This document shows positions 25,207-34,309 of a DNA stretch of 47,601 nucleotides, piece after piece (within the stretch, counting starts at the first letter, position 1; every line of letters starts with the position of its first letter). The notes under the pieces are model-generated. The model did no database searches and had not been told where the DNA came from. It was given only the letters and a program-made list of their open reading frames with translations. Source of the DNA: a virus. Both the position numbers and the translations under genes were made by a program. The stretch lies in the IMG/VR virus record IMGVR_UViG_3300046373_000116, positions 1 through 47,601 of that record, one strand, 5' to 3'.

Positions 25207-25713
25207 CTATACCGTTCCTGTACTTCCGAACCCACCGTCGCCGCGTTCTGTTTCGGACAACTCCGCAGACTCGACGAAATTGACGCGCGGTAACGGTTGA
25301 ATGAACGCTTGGGCGACGCGATCTCCTTTGCGGATGATGTATGCACCGTCGCTCTGATACGTATCCGTTTCGATAATGTCGCCATTTAACGTCATAAGAT
25401 AACGGTCGCCACCGTGATATCCGTCCAGTATGTTATCGAACATCATCGCCACCTCGCCTCGATAGTCCGAATCGATAACGCCGATTCCGTTCGGCTGGCG
25501 CAGCTTCGTCTTCAGCGCGATACCCGACCGCATGGCGACGATCATAACGTAGCCGACCGGAATTTCGAACGCGAGTCCCGTAGGAACCTTCGCCGTTTCG
25601 CCTGGTGCGATAATGACGTCCTCTACCGCTACTAGATCGAAGCCGGCCGCCCCGTCCGTTGCGTACTGCGGAATTACGGCGTCTGCGTGTAATTTGCGTA
25701 TGTTTACGTTAAT
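25207..25713 (-). CDS. dut: dUTPase (trimeric type), probable AUU start
   Basis: All five dUTPase motifs are visible: AGFDLVA (motif 1), MRSGIALK (2), NGIGVIDSDYRGEV (3), RVAQAFIQP (4) and RGDGGFGSTG (5). Taking the ATG at 25545 would remove motif 1. In-frame extension gives NIRKLHADAVIPQYATDGAAGFDL. No ATG, GTG or TTG lies upstream, but ATT at 25713 sits six bases after the strong SD GGAGGTGA, giving 168 residues. The enzyme hydrolyses dUTP to dUMP, feeding ThyX and keeping uracil out of DNA. It overlaps the previous gene by 10 bases. Confidence 0.9.
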   Translation of the reverse strand: MNVNIRKLHADAVIPQYATDGAAGFDLVAVEDVIIAPGETAKVPTGLAFEIPVGYVMIVAMRSGIALKTKLRQPNGIGVIDSDYRGEVAMMFDNILDGYHGGDRYLMTLNGDIIETDTYQSDGAYIIRKGDRVAQAFIQPLPRVNFVESAELSETERGDGGFGSTGTV

Positions 25714-26129
25714 GGCGCGTCACCTCCGCCGAGATATTCGTTGGACGGCGTGACTTCAATGTCAGAATCCGCGATCACAGCCGCAAGTACTTCGAGTCTT
25801 TCGTCGCTGATTCCGATAGTCTCGAAATCTACCGACACACCATCGTCGTCGCTGACGTCCAACAATACCGCGACTTTGTCCGCGAGTTCGATTACCGCGC
25901 CGTCATCGTACGTTAACGCTACCCTTGCGAGTTTCGCGGGACCGCTATCTAGGCGGAACCAAGTAGCGTAACTAGCTCCGTCTTCGTCCGGCTCCTTCGT
26001 AAATCCATTAAGCTCACCGTTATCATCGTCGACCCAATACATATCGTCGCTCTCGTCAACGATTAAATAACGCTCACCTTCCGTAAACTCATCGTCTGAT
26101 TGCGCAAAATGTACGAGATACTTATTCAT
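25704..26129 (-). CDS. Acidic hypothetical protein, 141 residues
   Basis: SD AACGGAGGTGGCAACGT. The protein is strongly acidic. Its first unit (FTEGERYLIVDESDDMYWVDDDNGELNGF) resembles a single barrel of the multi-repeat family, and the rest includes DLARVALTYDD-like and VLLDVSDDDGVSVDFETIGISDERLEVL segments. High negative charge could mimic DNA, but this is inference only. Confidence 0.62.
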   Translation of the reverse strand: MNKYLVHFAQSDDEFTEGERYLIVDESDDMYWVDDDNGELNGFTKEPDEDGASYATWFRLDSGPAKLARVALTYDDGAVIELADKVAVLLDVSDDDGVSVDFETIGISDERLEVLAAVIADSDIEVTPSNEYLGGGDAPLT

Positions 26130-26163
26130 ACGTTGCCACCTCCGTTTAATTTTAACTGCGTTT

Positions 26164-26814
26164 CTACCACGTTAATGCGTCCGCATGTTGCGCCAATTCA
26201 CCGCGAAAATTACGCGTTAACTCACATACCGCTACATACGGCTCATTACGGAAATGTTCGATGTACGGTGCGAATCCGGACTTGCGTGCGTCAGCGAGAT
26301 CGCATTGTCCGTGGTGACCGATCATTACTACGCGGCAGTCATCGTGTATCCGCGTTAATACTTTCTTCAGCTCACCGCGCGTAAAATTCTGCGATTCGTC
26401 GATGATTACCGTACGCCCCTTCGTATTGGAGCCGCGGACGAATACGTGAGATTTCGGATAAACCCACGCATACTGATTCTCGCGGTCCGTCCGCTTCTTA
26501 TCGTAAATAGCCTGCGTAGGATCTTCGTTGATTTCCTCCAAGGCGTCCGTCAGCGCGGTTAGATACTTCGATTCCTTCTCGCGTTCGTCGCCTGGCGTAA
26601 AGCCGAGCTTCTTTTCCTCAACGGGGCTGAATACGTAGACTAGCGGCTTGCCGATGAGTTTGGCGGCAGCGACCGCAAGCGTCGTCTTACCGGTACCGCT
26701 CATCGCGTCAGTTATCGTAAGCTGACGGTCAAATATCGAATCTACGTAAAGGCGCTGTTCAGCGGTTAGCTTCGGTTCAAATCCGAAAAATAACGTATTC
26801 TGCGGTAATGGCAT
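26164..26814 (-). CDS. phoH: PhoH-family ATPase
   Basis: The 216-residue protein has TITDAMSGTGKTTLAVAAA (Walker A, near residue 40), VYVFSPVEEKKLGFTPGD and GRTVIIDESQNFT (Walker B, near residue 135), plus C-terminal ELTRNFRGELAQ. These are PhoH/PhoL features, a P-loop ATPase related to RNA helicases and frequent in phages. An RNA or phosphate-stress role is proposed in the literature but not settled. The start follows AAGGGAG by ten bases. Confidence 0.9.
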   Translation of the reverse strand: MPLPQNTLFFGFEPKLTAEQRLYVDSIFDRQLTITDAMSGTGKTTLAVAAAKLIGKPLVYVFSPVEEKKLGFTPGDEREKESKYLTALTDALEEINEDPTQAIYDKKRTDRENQYAWVYPKSHVFVRGSNTKGRTVIIDESQNFTRGELKKVLTRIHDDCRVVMIGHHGQCDLADARKSGFAPYIEHFRNEPYVAVCELTRNFRGELAQHADALTW

Positions 26815-26835
26815 AGATGGCGCGCTCCCTTCGTC

Positions 26836-27846
26836 TTATAACTGTATATACACGCGAGAATCGATAATTGGGACATCCGTAGAAAAATTAGTTAGCGAGG
26901 CGCGCCATAAATCACGCGAGTCGACGATATAACCGTAAGCTGCATTGTCTGAACGTATCTGCGCAATCGAACGGCGGTTATCGTAGCACCAATTAACGAA
27001 CGTCGTGTACTCGGTTACGCTCATTCCGTTTAAATCCGCGAGACACGCTACGACATGGCGCAGACGTTTCCGAATACTAGCGCTTTTGGACTGCGCCCAT
27101 ACGAACGGATTGCGGTCGCTCTTCGCTATATTTAGATCAGCGCGGATAGGTACTAAGTTTCCGAAGTAACTTCCGCCGTGACCGGTATTTAAAGCTACGA
27201 AATGGTCCAGGTGGATCTTGTTGGTGCTTCCCGTTAAGCAACAGGCGTGTAGAAATGTTTCGTTTATAGCTACTAACTCAGACTCCGTTATAGTTGCTAT
27301 TAAATTTTTACCTATTGCCAAACGATTGTGTCGGACGGCTTTCTTTGCTTCCGGATTATTCCTCATCCATTTAGAGACGTAACCTGCCGCGCAGCTTTTA
27401 CAATTCCACGCCAATCCGTAAGGCATTCGTGGATGTCTACTGTATGATAACAGCGGTTTTGGTACGCGACATTCACCGCAAGTTTTATACACTTGCTCTA
27501 GCAATGGTCGGACGCCTTTTCGCAGGAAACACTCGAAGATTCCTCCGTATTTACTAACGATATATCTGCGGTAGCTGGCGTCCTTCTGGCTTAAATCTAA
27601 GCGGCCGCCATTCCACAGGGTTTCGATATCTCTGTCGATCGCATCTTCGTAATCTAAGAAATCAACCTCCGCAGAAGTTTCCGCTAGCCCTTCGTCGAAC
27701 GCGACGTACGTCTCTATTCCGCGTGATTTAATAATTCGGTTGACAACTTCGTGGTTTAAACGTAATATACGCGCGACTCTATTTCGCGTCATTCCCGCGT
27801 CCAGTAGTTCCTGAATCGATTCCGCTAATTGCACTTTGGTACGCAG
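26836..27846 (-). CDS. HNH homing endonuclease with N-terminal HTH, probable CTG start
   Basis: A resolvase-like HTH comes first (QELLDAGMTRNRVARILRLNHEVVNRIIKSRG), then a treble-clef zinc site (CGECRVPK and CKSCAAGY) and an HNH-type segment CCLTGSTNKIHLDHFVALNTGHGGSYFGNLVPI. The reading frame upstream runs into the nrdJ terminator and is not genic. After AAAGGAG, the only near in-frame start is CTG at 27846 (nine bases); GTG at 27834 is too far from the SD. The gene lies between nrdJ and phoH as a free-standing insertion. Confidence 0.82.
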   Translation of the reverse strand: MRTKVQLAESIQELLDAGMTRNRVARILRLNHEVVNRIIKSRGIETYVAFDEGLAETSAEVDFLDYEDAIDRDIETLWNGGRLDLSQKDASYRRYIVSKYGGIFECFLRKGVRPLLEQVYKTCGECRVPKPLLSYSRHPRMPYGLAWNCKSCAAGYVSKWMRNNPEAKKAVRHNRLAIGKNLIATITESELVAINETFLHACCLTGSTNKIHLDHFVALNTGHGGSYFGNLVPIRADLNIAKSDRNPFVWAQSKSASIRKRLRHVVACLADLNGMSVTEYTTFVNWCYDNRRSIAQIRSDNAAYGYIVDSRDLWRASLTNFSTDVPIIDSRVYIQL

Positions 27847-27862
27847 ATAGCATCGCTCCTTT

Positions 27863-27909
27863 AAAAATAAAAAACGGAGCCGCAACGTCATCCCACCGCC
27901 ACGACTCCG
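27863..27909 (-). terminator. Rho-independent terminator after ribonucleotide reductase
   Basis: Minus strand: CGGAGTCG, a 19-base loop, CGGCTCCG and TTTTTTATTTTT. The stem is 8 bp with one G-U pair. It begins 12 bases after the nrdJ stop and precedes the HNH gene. Confidence 0.9.
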
Positions 27910-27920
27910 CTCCACTTCCG

Positions 27921-30242
27921 CTATCTAATCGGACACACTCCGCCTTCGCATCCGTCCGCTCCGTCTAAATCGCTATCGCCCGTTGTTTCGTATAGACGCA
28001 GCGTATCGGGATCGAACGGAGCCATCGACGCCTTCAGCGCGCTATATTCCGCTTCCGTACACGCCTCATACGGAGCCAGCGCGTAACTGCCGCCATCTAG
28101 CGCGAGAAAAGATACCGCCGTAAACTCGTCCCACTTCGTATATACGATTTCCTCAACTTCCGCCCACTCGTCCGGCCGCACCGTTATCGTATTCGACGAG
28201 TTGTGTTCCGTGTAGTAGCGTTGGAATGCGAAGTAGGTATCGAGTTGGCGCGCTGCCGATACGTCGTCCTTCGTTTCCTTCGCGGATGACTTAACGGGGA
28301 AATCGATAACTAGCGTACGCGCATTCGCCAGGCGCTCTTCGTGTGTCGCCCCAGCCGTCCCCACTTCGGGATTAACCGTCCAGCCGAGCGCTTGTACCGC
28401 TTTGGCTAGCGGATCAGCCGCGTTAATGCGTATGCGGCGAATATAGTATGGTGAGTGTGACCAATGGAGTCCGCTAGAAACTCCGCCGGCTACTTGCGAT
28501 ATCGTACCCTCCGGCTTAACCGTTGTGACGAGTAGTGGCGATGATACGCGGAGGACTTTAGCGTAGGCGTCCGCTTCCTCGCGAGCCGCTATTCTTAATC
28601 TGCTGAGTAGCGCTTTTTCTAAAATTACCGTTATGTCACTCGCAGCGATCGCATCTTTAACGCCAGTTAGCGAAGTTCCGAGTAGTCTATCGCGTTGTTG
28701 GATAGCGTTCCAATGCGGTATCTCTAACTCTGCGAGAGTCATACGCAGACCGGCGCGAGCGGATAGACGCTGTGCTTCGTACAATTTATCGATATCTAAG
28801 CGGAGGACTTCGCCTTCGCTTCCGTACATCGTCCGTGAGAATCCCGTCATGTTAACGGTCGTCAGATTACATACGCCGTAGCTATCGAGTAATATTTCCG
28901 CGCAAGGGTTTAACCCCTCCGCATTCGGCCGCCGTCTGCGCGCTTCTTCGAGATTAACGAAGCCTGGCTCGCCCTCCGCCTGCATCATCTCGAACACGAG
29001 GTTCAACTGTTCGCGCGATGGCTTCGTTTCAAACGCGATCGAGTTATTCGACATGCGGCGATGATGTAGCGGTCGCGCGTTCGGATCGTTTAGCGGTAAT
29101 GACGCTAGGAAATCCGCTTCCTTTCCGAGTCCGAGAGCGCGCGTCTTCGCAATTACCTTCGCATGTTTCTCCGCGTCCCATATTCCGTTGAGTCCATACT
29201 TTGCGAAGATGCATTCGTAATCGTCCGCGTCCATTAGGAAAATTTCCGCTGTCCGACGAACGCCCCCGACAACTACGTTATTTCCGATTAGATTTCCGAT
29301 ATCGAGTATATGAATCGGACGGATGCGGCTATAGATAACGGGTGGATAAAATTCCGTCACTCCGTCTTCGGTTAGTGCCGAATACTTTGCGATTTCCTGT
29401 TCGAGCGGAGCTAACGACGGATCGATTTCGTTCTTCAGTACCGCGTTGATCCCGTCAAACATTTCGAGCAACGGCGCGTGTCCCGAAGCTGTCCCGCCGA
29501 ACGTATTCAAGCGCTCCCCGTTCGGACGGACGCTATTATACGAAATCTTAACGGTGTGGATATGCTCGAATGCCGGCTCCGTTAAGATGCGGAGGTATGT
29601 GCGCAGGCTATCGACCCAACCTTCCTTCGAGTCGCCAACGTATATCTTCGCGTATCCGTTATCCATATCGCGGAGGACCGTCGATTCATAGCGCGCGGCT
29701 TTCGGGACCGGTATATATTCCGAGTGGAGTAGCGTCGTATTCGTTCGAATTGGCGCGAGATTAGCCGCGTCTTCGAATGTGCAGCGAAATCCGACGCCTG
29801 TACCTACGAGCAGCAAGTAGAATAAGTCGCCCATGTCCGCCCATGAGCGGATCTTAACGAAGCTGCAGTTAAAATTCGCCAACGGATACTTGTCCGCTAC
29901 TCCGTTCTCCGCACCGCCGACCCACAGCGTACGCCCGCTGAGAAACTGGCGCAGATTAAACATTCCGTCGAACAGCGCCTCCGCTTCCTTACGGTGCCAT
30001 TCGATATCCGCGCCGTATCCGATTTTGTCCATATGCTTAACGCCGAGCTGTACGTTATATTCCGTAGCGCGCCGACACGTTTCTTTCCACGTCTCACGGC
30101 GCCCCTCTGACGGTAGATAACGTGAGTACGTGCGGTAGTAAACGAATTGCCCAAGAGCGTTCATGTGCGCGGGAAATTCCGGATAAGCTGCGATAAAATC
30201 GTTCGTAAGTAGCTGCGTAGTATTTGCGTTAGTCTGCGTCAC
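27921..30242 (-). CDS. nrdJ: Class II (B12-dependent) ribonucleotide reductase
   Basis: The single-chain enzyme of 773 residues begins [29 protein letters not shown], as in Lactobacillus-type NrdJ. Key cysteines are in [11 protein letters not shown] (redox), LNPCAEILL (thiyl radical), [11 protein letters not shown] (redox) and the C-terminal CEGGVCPIR shuttle pair. It reduces ribonucleotides with adenosylcobalamin and needs no small subunit. The GTG start follows AAAGGAGCGATTAA. It gives dNTP precursors for the ThyX/dUTPase/kinase set. Confidence 0.93.
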   Translation of the reverse strand: MTQTNANTTQLLTNDFIAAYPEFPAHMNALGQFVYYRTYSRYLPSEGRRETWKETCRRATEYNVQLGVKHMDKIGYGADIEWHRKEAEALFDGMFNLRQFLSGRTLWVGGAENGVADKYPLANFNCSFVKIRSWADMGDLFYLLLVGTGVGFRCTFEDAANLAPIRTNTTLLHSEYIPVPKAARYESTVLRDMDNGYAKIYVGDSKEGWVDSLRTYLRILTEPAFEHIHTVKISYNSVRPNGERLNTFGGTASGHAPLLEMFDGINAVLKNEIDPSLAPLEQEIAKYSALTEDGVTEFYPPVIYSRIRPIHILDIGNLIGNNVVVGGVRRTAEIFLMDADDYECIFAKYGLNGIWDAEKHAKVIAKTRALGLGKEADFLASLPLNDPNARPLHHRRMSNNSIAFETKPSREQLNLVFEMMQAEGEPGFVNLEEARRRRPNAEGLNPCAEILLDSYGVCNLTTVNMTGFSRTMYGSEGEVLRLDIDKLYEAQRLSARAGLRMTLAELEIPHWNAIQQRDRLLGTSLTGVKDAIAASDITVILEKALLSRLRIAAREEADAYAKVLRVSSPLLVTTVKPEGTISQVAGGVSSGLHWSHSPYYIRRIRINAADPLAKAVQALGWTVNPEVGTAGATHEERLANARTLVIDFPVKSSAKETKDDVSAARQLDTYFAFQRYYTEHNSSNTITVRPDEWAEVEEIVYTKWDEFTAVSFLALDGGSYALAPYEACTEAEYSALKASMAPFDPDTLRLYETTGDSDLDGADGCEGGVCPIR

Positions 30243-30393
30243 TTAATCGCTCCTTTAATTTGCATATATTTCGTTCCAACTCCGCCCGTTGAGCGCTGAG
30301 TTTATCGATGTCTTCCGTCTTAATCGCAATCGCGTAATCTATCCGCTCTAAATCGAAGTAGTACGCCGCTAGCAACCGTTCCGCGGTAATCAC
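30229..30393 (-). CDS. Small coiled-coil protein, 54 residues
   Basis: The GTG at 30393 overlaps the resolvase stop as GTGA. The product is one long helix: [34 protein letters not shown]. It is probably coupled to the resolvase and overlaps nrdJ by 14 bases. Function unknown. Confidence 0.6.
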   Translation of the reverse strand: MITAERLLAAYYFDLERIDYAIAIKTEDIDKLSAQRAELERNICKLKERLSDAD

Positions 30394-30923
30394 GCTACCG
30401 CACCGTCTATAACGTTTTCGCGGATAAGATACGCCAGCACTACGGCACACGCATCGCTGTCGTCATAGCCCGTTCGCCAGGCGTAATCGTCCGCTAATCG
30501 TAAAATCCGCGTAACTGCCGCTGCGACTTCTGGCTTCTCCGCCTTACCGCTGCCGGCTACGAGTTTCTTAACGGACGTCGGCGCTAGGACCGGTTTCACG
30601 TCCGCCACCGCGTAACCGTACGAATGGAGCGCTCTGTCTGCGGCTGACCATGCGCTGAATATCGTTTGAGTGGCGCGCTTGTTGCGGCCGGCGGTAAAGT
30701 CCTCGCGGAGTACGAGCGTAAACGGACGGTAAGCGTAAACTTTATCCGCGATGAACGATTCGACCGTTAGGCTGCGGATGGCATCGTTATCGGCGGGCGA
30801 CGTGGCGACCGAACCGGCGTAAATTAGCGTCGGTATTCGGTCGCGTACGTCGATAACGGCGAGTCCTGGCGATAGCGATAAATCCAAGCCGAGGAAACGT
30901 TTAATCTCCGGTTTCTTCGTCAA
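30390..30923 (-). CDS. RuvC-like Holliday junction resolvase
   Basis: The 177-residue protein has the RNase H-fold acidic set of RuvC: FLGLDLSLSPGLAVID (Asp, near residue 14), VLREDFTAG (Glu, near 82) and GYDDSDACAVVLAYLI (two Asp, near 155). RuvC-like nucleases cut branched DNA before packaging or during recombination. Its place beside the Cas4-like nuclease and clamp agrees. Confidence 0.85.
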   Translation of the reverse strand: MTKKPEIKRFLGLDLSLSPGLAVIDVRDRIPTLIYAGSVATSPADNDAIRSLTVESFIADKVYAYRPFTLVLREDFTAGRNKRATQTIFSAWSAADRALHSYGYAVADVKPVLAPTSVKKLVAGSGKAEKPEVAAAVTRILRLADDYAWRTGYDDSDACAVVLAYLIRENVIDGAVA

Positions 30924-31158
30924 TTAGCGGCACCTCCGAAAGTAAACGGCCGACGGATTCGCGAATTAACTGCTTCGCCAACTCGATACTTATTGCGGTT
31001 CTTAATTCGCCCGCGTCCGGCAAAGCGCGAACTACTGCACGTAAGCGTTCAACTTGATCCGTCGTTAGGAAATCCTCTAAGCGGACGCCTTCGTCCTTTA
31101 AAAACAATCCGTAGACAGCTAACGCTAATATATCGCGTTGTCTTTGATCGTCAGTCAT
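30901..31158 (-). CDS. Hypothetical helical protein, 85 residues
   Basis: Start ATG 31158 after AAGGAGTTGGGCGA; an earlier in-frame start has no SD. The product is helical and acidic (ILALAVYGLFLKDEGVRLEDFLTTDQVERL). It overlaps the resolvase start by 23 bases. Confidence 0.6.
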   Translation of the reverse strand: MTDDQRQRDILALAVYGLFLKDEGVRLEDFLTTDQVERLRAVVRALPDAGELRTAISIELAKQLIRESVGRLLSEVPLIDEETGD

Positions 31159-31904
31159 TCGCCCAACTCCTTTTCTCCTGCGTACCATGGTTCGTTATAA
31201 ACTGTAATGAAGAACTTAAAACTCTCCGCGTCTGCATCGTTATGGCGGATATTACGATGGTACTCTCTATGACAAGGCACGCATAACGTAGCGCCATTGT
31301 TAATATCCGTACGGCTTTCAGGAACCCTCGCGTATGACTCTAAATGATGAGCATTGACCTTACCGCCTTTACTACCGCAAGCGACACAAGTAAAACCGTC
31401 TCGCTCAAATACGCTCATACGCCATTTATCGTATCCAGGAATGGTTCTCTCTTTTATCCTGTCTTCGTCGGTTAAGTCGTCGCGCCAACTCGGATTATTC
31501 GGTCCTGTTAGTTTCTCCGATATCTTCCGACATTTGCAGTTACCGCAACGCTGACCGGCCTTAAACTTAGAGAACGCGATAGATGAGATGGTTCCGCAAT
31601 TGCACCGATATTCAAGCTTCTGTTTATTGTCCGAATACGCGGAGCTGAGTAAATCGCATCCTTGCTCCGAGAACATTATCCGTACGCTATCGATAGAATG
31701 CCGTAATTTACCCGAACCGCGTTCCCACCGACAGCCGCCGCATAGCTGGCCGGATCTAAACTTGTCATACGATATCTGCGCTGTCCTTCCGCAAGTACAT
31801 ATGAAAGCTAGCAGCTCCCTTACGTTATTTATCCGCTTAGACAACAACGTACATCCGCGCTCTGCAAATAGTAGCCGCGCCGTATCGATCGTTACTTTGC
31901 GCAA
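31155..31904 (-). CDS. HNH homing endonuclease with two N-terminal zinc-ribbon repeats
   Basis: The first 130 residues hold two copies of one unit: TARLLFAERGCTLLSKR...CTCGRTAQISYDKFRSGQLCGGC and SVRIMFSEQGCDLLSSA...CNCGTISSIAFSKFKAGQRCGNC. These zinc units presumably read DNA. The C-terminal HNH domain has CVACGSKGGKVNAHHLESYA, NNGATLCVPCHREYH. TTG start seven bases after GGAGG. It sits inside the replication operon with overlaps to both neighbours, which implies a precise insertion or long adaptation. Confidence 0.88.
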   Translation of the reverse strand: MRKVTIDTARLLFAERGCTLLSKRINNVRELLAFICTCGRTAQISYDKFRSGQLCGGCRWERGSGKLRHSIDSVRIMFSEQGCDLLSSAYSDNKQKLEYRCNCGTISSIAFSKFKAGQRCGNCKCRKISEKLTGPNNPSWRDDLTDEDRIKERTIPGYDKWRMSVFERDGFTCVACGSKGGKVNAHHLESYARVPESRTDINNGATLCVPCHREYHRNIRHNDADAESFKFFITVYNEPWYAGEKELGE

Positions 31905-33010
31905 GTAACAGCCTCCGCTAAGTACGCCTTCACGTTGCGATGCTCCGCCTTACCCGCCATTTGCGACGACTCCATCGCAGTTTCAACGCGCCGTAACCGC
32001 TCTAAGTTGTCCGGCGTAATCGTCTTACGGCAATGTTCGCTGAACTGACAGAATCCGCAATGACCGACGCTCTCTGTTGTAACGTCCGGAACCGCACCAT
32101 CCGATCGCTGTTCATAAACTAACGCTGCCTGACGTGCTAAGTCGGAGAGTAGCGCGTTCTTCATTTCCTCCGTAATCTTCACGTAGAATGCCCGTAAGTC
32201 TGACCGTGGCTGACCGTCGTCCCACGTTTTCTGACCCTTCGTAACTGACGTAGACTGCGCGTCATCGAACCACGCCGGCTTCTGCGTTGATTCATATACG
32301 ATAAGCGTTTCGTCAATTCCGAATACTAGCGCCTCCGCCGTAACCTGTCGCTTATGTTCATCCTGCGCGCCTTTAAAGTCGAGCTTACCGTTCATAGCGC
32401 GAAGTCCGGACGCCTTCGTTTTATATTCGAAGATGATGCGCGATCCGTCCGGTTCATATACGAATTTACCGTCAGGCTTAGCGGTTATAGCGAATTTAAC
32501 GAGTTCACCGGTTTCTGGATTAGGCCATTCGAATATACGGCGCTCCTGCGCTGCGTCTTCGAAGTCCCACTCGGAAATTCCGCCTTCGAACCGCTCAGCC
32601 ATCGTAAGTTTAGCGGTCGAACCGAGCCTCTTCCGCATATGAACGATATCGAGCTGTACGAAGTCCACAATCGCCGTACCTTGGCGCCGTTGCCGTCCAC
32701 GAAACGGGATATCATCGGATTTCTCCGCTTTGATGCCGCGTGCGTTCTTGAATACGAGTTGCCGATCGCACATCGCCGTACCCGAAGCGCCGAACGTTAT
32801 AAGTCCGTCGTTTGGATATGGAGTGTAACCGAGATGGCGGAGTTTTTGCTCGTAGAATCTGCGTGATAATGCGTCGTCATAGAACGAAGATGACGGTGAT
32901 GCATAGTACGCGTCCATTTGCGTTAAAAAAGCGTCTACTAACGTTTGCCCGCGCTCTTGTTCGGTCGATGCTGCGAATATCTCCGCGCCTATTTTACTGA
33001 ACATTCCGAT
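31892..33010 (-). CDS. Cas4/AddB-like Fe-S PD-(D/E)XK nuclease
   Basis: Nuclease residues are in FAITAKPDGKFV and RIIFEYKTKASG (D...EYK). Cysteines MCDRQLVF (about residue 80) and CGFCQFSEHC (about 335-345) form the Cas4/AddB-type Fe-S site. The enzyme is expected to trim DNA ends or act in phage recombination. The start is either ATG 33004, 14 bases from AGGGAGG, or ATC 33010 at the normal 8-base distance; ATC is preferred. Confidence 0.85.
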   Translation of the reverse strand: MGMFSKIGAEIFAASTEQERGQTLVDAFLTQMDAYYASPSSSFYDDALSRRFYEQKLRHLGYTPYPNDGLITFGASGTAMCDRQLVFKNARGIKAEKSDDIPFRGRQRRQGTAIVDFVQLDIVHMRKRLGSTAKLTMAERFEGGISEWDFEDAAQERRIFEWPNPETGELVKFAITAKPDGKFVYEPDGSRIIFEYKTKASGLRAMNGKLDFKGAQDEHKRQVTAEALVFGIDETLIVYESTQKPAWFDDAQSTSVTKGQKTWDDGQPRSDLRAFYVKITEEMKNALLSDLARQAALVYEQRSDGAVPDVTTESVGHCGFCQFSEHCRKTITPDNLERLRRVETAMESSQMAGKAEHRNVKAYLAEAVTCAK

Positions 33011-33259
33011 TTACAACGCCTCCCTAATTTGCGCTAATCGCGCGTTAACTCGATCCCTAACGTCCTGCGGAATTGGCGTATCTGCTCCGAATTGTTCCGC
33101 CCACAAGCGCTCAAACGTTCTGACGAAACTGCGGATAGATCCGGAGCTACTCGTCATGTTAACGCGCCGATCTAGCCATCCGATAAGCGACCGTTCGTGA
33201 TCCGCATCCGTCCATTGTTCATACGGAGGCCACCCGTCCCATTCGTTAACAGCGCTCAT
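33011..33259 (-). CDS. Hypothetical protein, 82 residues
   Basis: Start after GAAGGAGTGGACGCGAA. Trp-rich N-terminus (NEWDGWPPYEQWTDADHERSLIGWLDRR) and a helical C-terminus. No family recognised. It ends directly against the nuclease start. Confidence 0.6.
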   Translation of the reverse strand: MSAVNEWDGWPPYEQWTDADHERSLIGWLDRRVNMTSSSGSIRSFVRTFERLWAEQFGADTPIPQDVRDRVNARLAQIREAL

Positions 33260-33650
33260 TTCGCGTCCACTCCTTCGTTAACAGCGCGTTTATTAGCGCT
33301 CCAGGGACGTAGCCATATTTCGCACGGTATGTCGTAGAAAACGCAAACGCGTCCGGAGCCGATTCAGTATGTCGGCAATAATTAACGTAATCGCGTATAT
33401 CGGCTGGATTGACGTACATTTTCGCAATCAGCGCCTCTACCGCCGTACCGCCTTCGCCTCCGTAGTCAATCCGTTCCATCACGCAGAATACGTAGCCGGA
33501 CGGTTCGATCGCGTTCTCTACGCAGTCATTGACGTAATCGCGGACGTCGGCGACAAAGCGGTCGTGTGCGTCAATCTCCGCCTGGATTTCGGACGGCGGG
33601 TAATACTCGTTGTGGCGTTCGCTGAACGTTATTCGCGGTTTATTGCGCAT
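33246..33650 (-). CDS. Hypothetical protein with internal duplication, 134 residues
   Basis: Two related halves are visible: VADVRDYVNDCVENAIEPSGYVFCVMERIDYGG...AVEALIAKMYV, and PADIRDYVNYCRHTESAPDAFAFSTTYRAKYG...LINALLTKEW. The repeat unit is about 45 residues and helical. Function unknown; it is located between the clamp-like gene and the nuclease. Confidence 0.62.
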   Translation of the reverse strand: MRNKPRITFSERHNEYYPPSEIQAEIDAHDRFVADVRDYVNDCVENAIEPSGYVFCVMERIDYGGEGGTAVEALIAKMYVNPADIRDYVNYCRHTESAPDAFAFSTTYRAKYGYVPGALINALLTKEWTRNERC

Positions 33651-33651
33651 A

Positions 33652-34305
33652 TTAGTTCACCGCCCGAAACGGTGTGATTAGCGCGTCAATTCCGTTTGCT
33701 TCGTCCGATAGTGCAATCGGATTCAAAGCGCCGCTGAATTTAACGGTAACTACCGCCGATCCCGCGTCTTTAAATACGTTCATCGCGTCAAGTAAATAGC
33801 CGGAATTTAACGTAATCTTAAACGGCAACTCTCCGGAAGCAGTTCCGATATGCGCGCTGAACGATACGCCTTCGTTGCTATCCGTTACGCTTAACGTGAC
33901 TGCGCCGTCTTCCGCGAAAGTAATTACCGCTAAATGGCGATCCCTGTCCGTTTGGTGCGCGATGTCGTACGCTAATTTAACGCGATCAACCATGCGTTGG
34001 ATTTCGTTAACTTTCGTATTCTTTAGTAGAACGAAGTCTACCGTGAAATTCACCGGAAATATTTTCTCCGTTGGCGGATACGTACCGTCGATCGTTTCGC
34101 CCGTCTTAGCGTGAGACGTTAGCGGTTCGGCGTAATTATGCGCGTCTTTAATCCGAAGTAAGCGATGGCGGTCGCAGATAACGGCGCTCCCGTCCGCAGC
34201 GTAGTGGATACCTTCGAGGACCGGCGTTGCGCTTCCGGACTTTGCCGCGAATTTCTTAGCGTGCTTCGTAATTAATTCGGACTTCTTCGGCATTGATAAC
34301 GCCAT
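33652..34305 (-). CDS. Sliding-clamp-like (DnaN-type) protein
   Basis: The 217-residue product starts after AAAAGGGAGCGTGATTAA. The C-terminal 70 residues (GELPFKITLNSGYLLDAMNVFKDAGSAVVTVKFSG...NGIDALITPFRAVN) have the pattern of clamp domain 3, including the YL.DAM and final P.R segment. The N-terminal part has GIHYAADGSAVICDRHRLLRIK. It is shorter than bacterial DnaN (about 370), so it would be a two-domain clamp. It lies directly downstream of the polymerase fragments. Confidence 0.72.
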   Translation of the reverse strand: MALSMPKKSELITKHAKKFAAKSGSATPVLEGIHYAADGSAVICDRHRLLRIKDAHNYAEPLTSHAKTGETIDGTYPPTEKIFPVNFTVDFVLLKNTKVNEIQRMVDRVKLAYDIAHQTDRDRHLAVITFAEDGAVTLSVTDSNEGVSFSAHIGTASGELPFKITLNSGYLLDAMNVFKDAGSAVVTVKFSGALNPIALSDEANGIDALITPFRAVN

Positions 34306-34309
34306 TTAA

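Noticed and set aside
27852-27915. Upstream extension of the HNH gene to 27915
   Set aside because: The extension is the nrdJ terminator read as codons, including its U tract.
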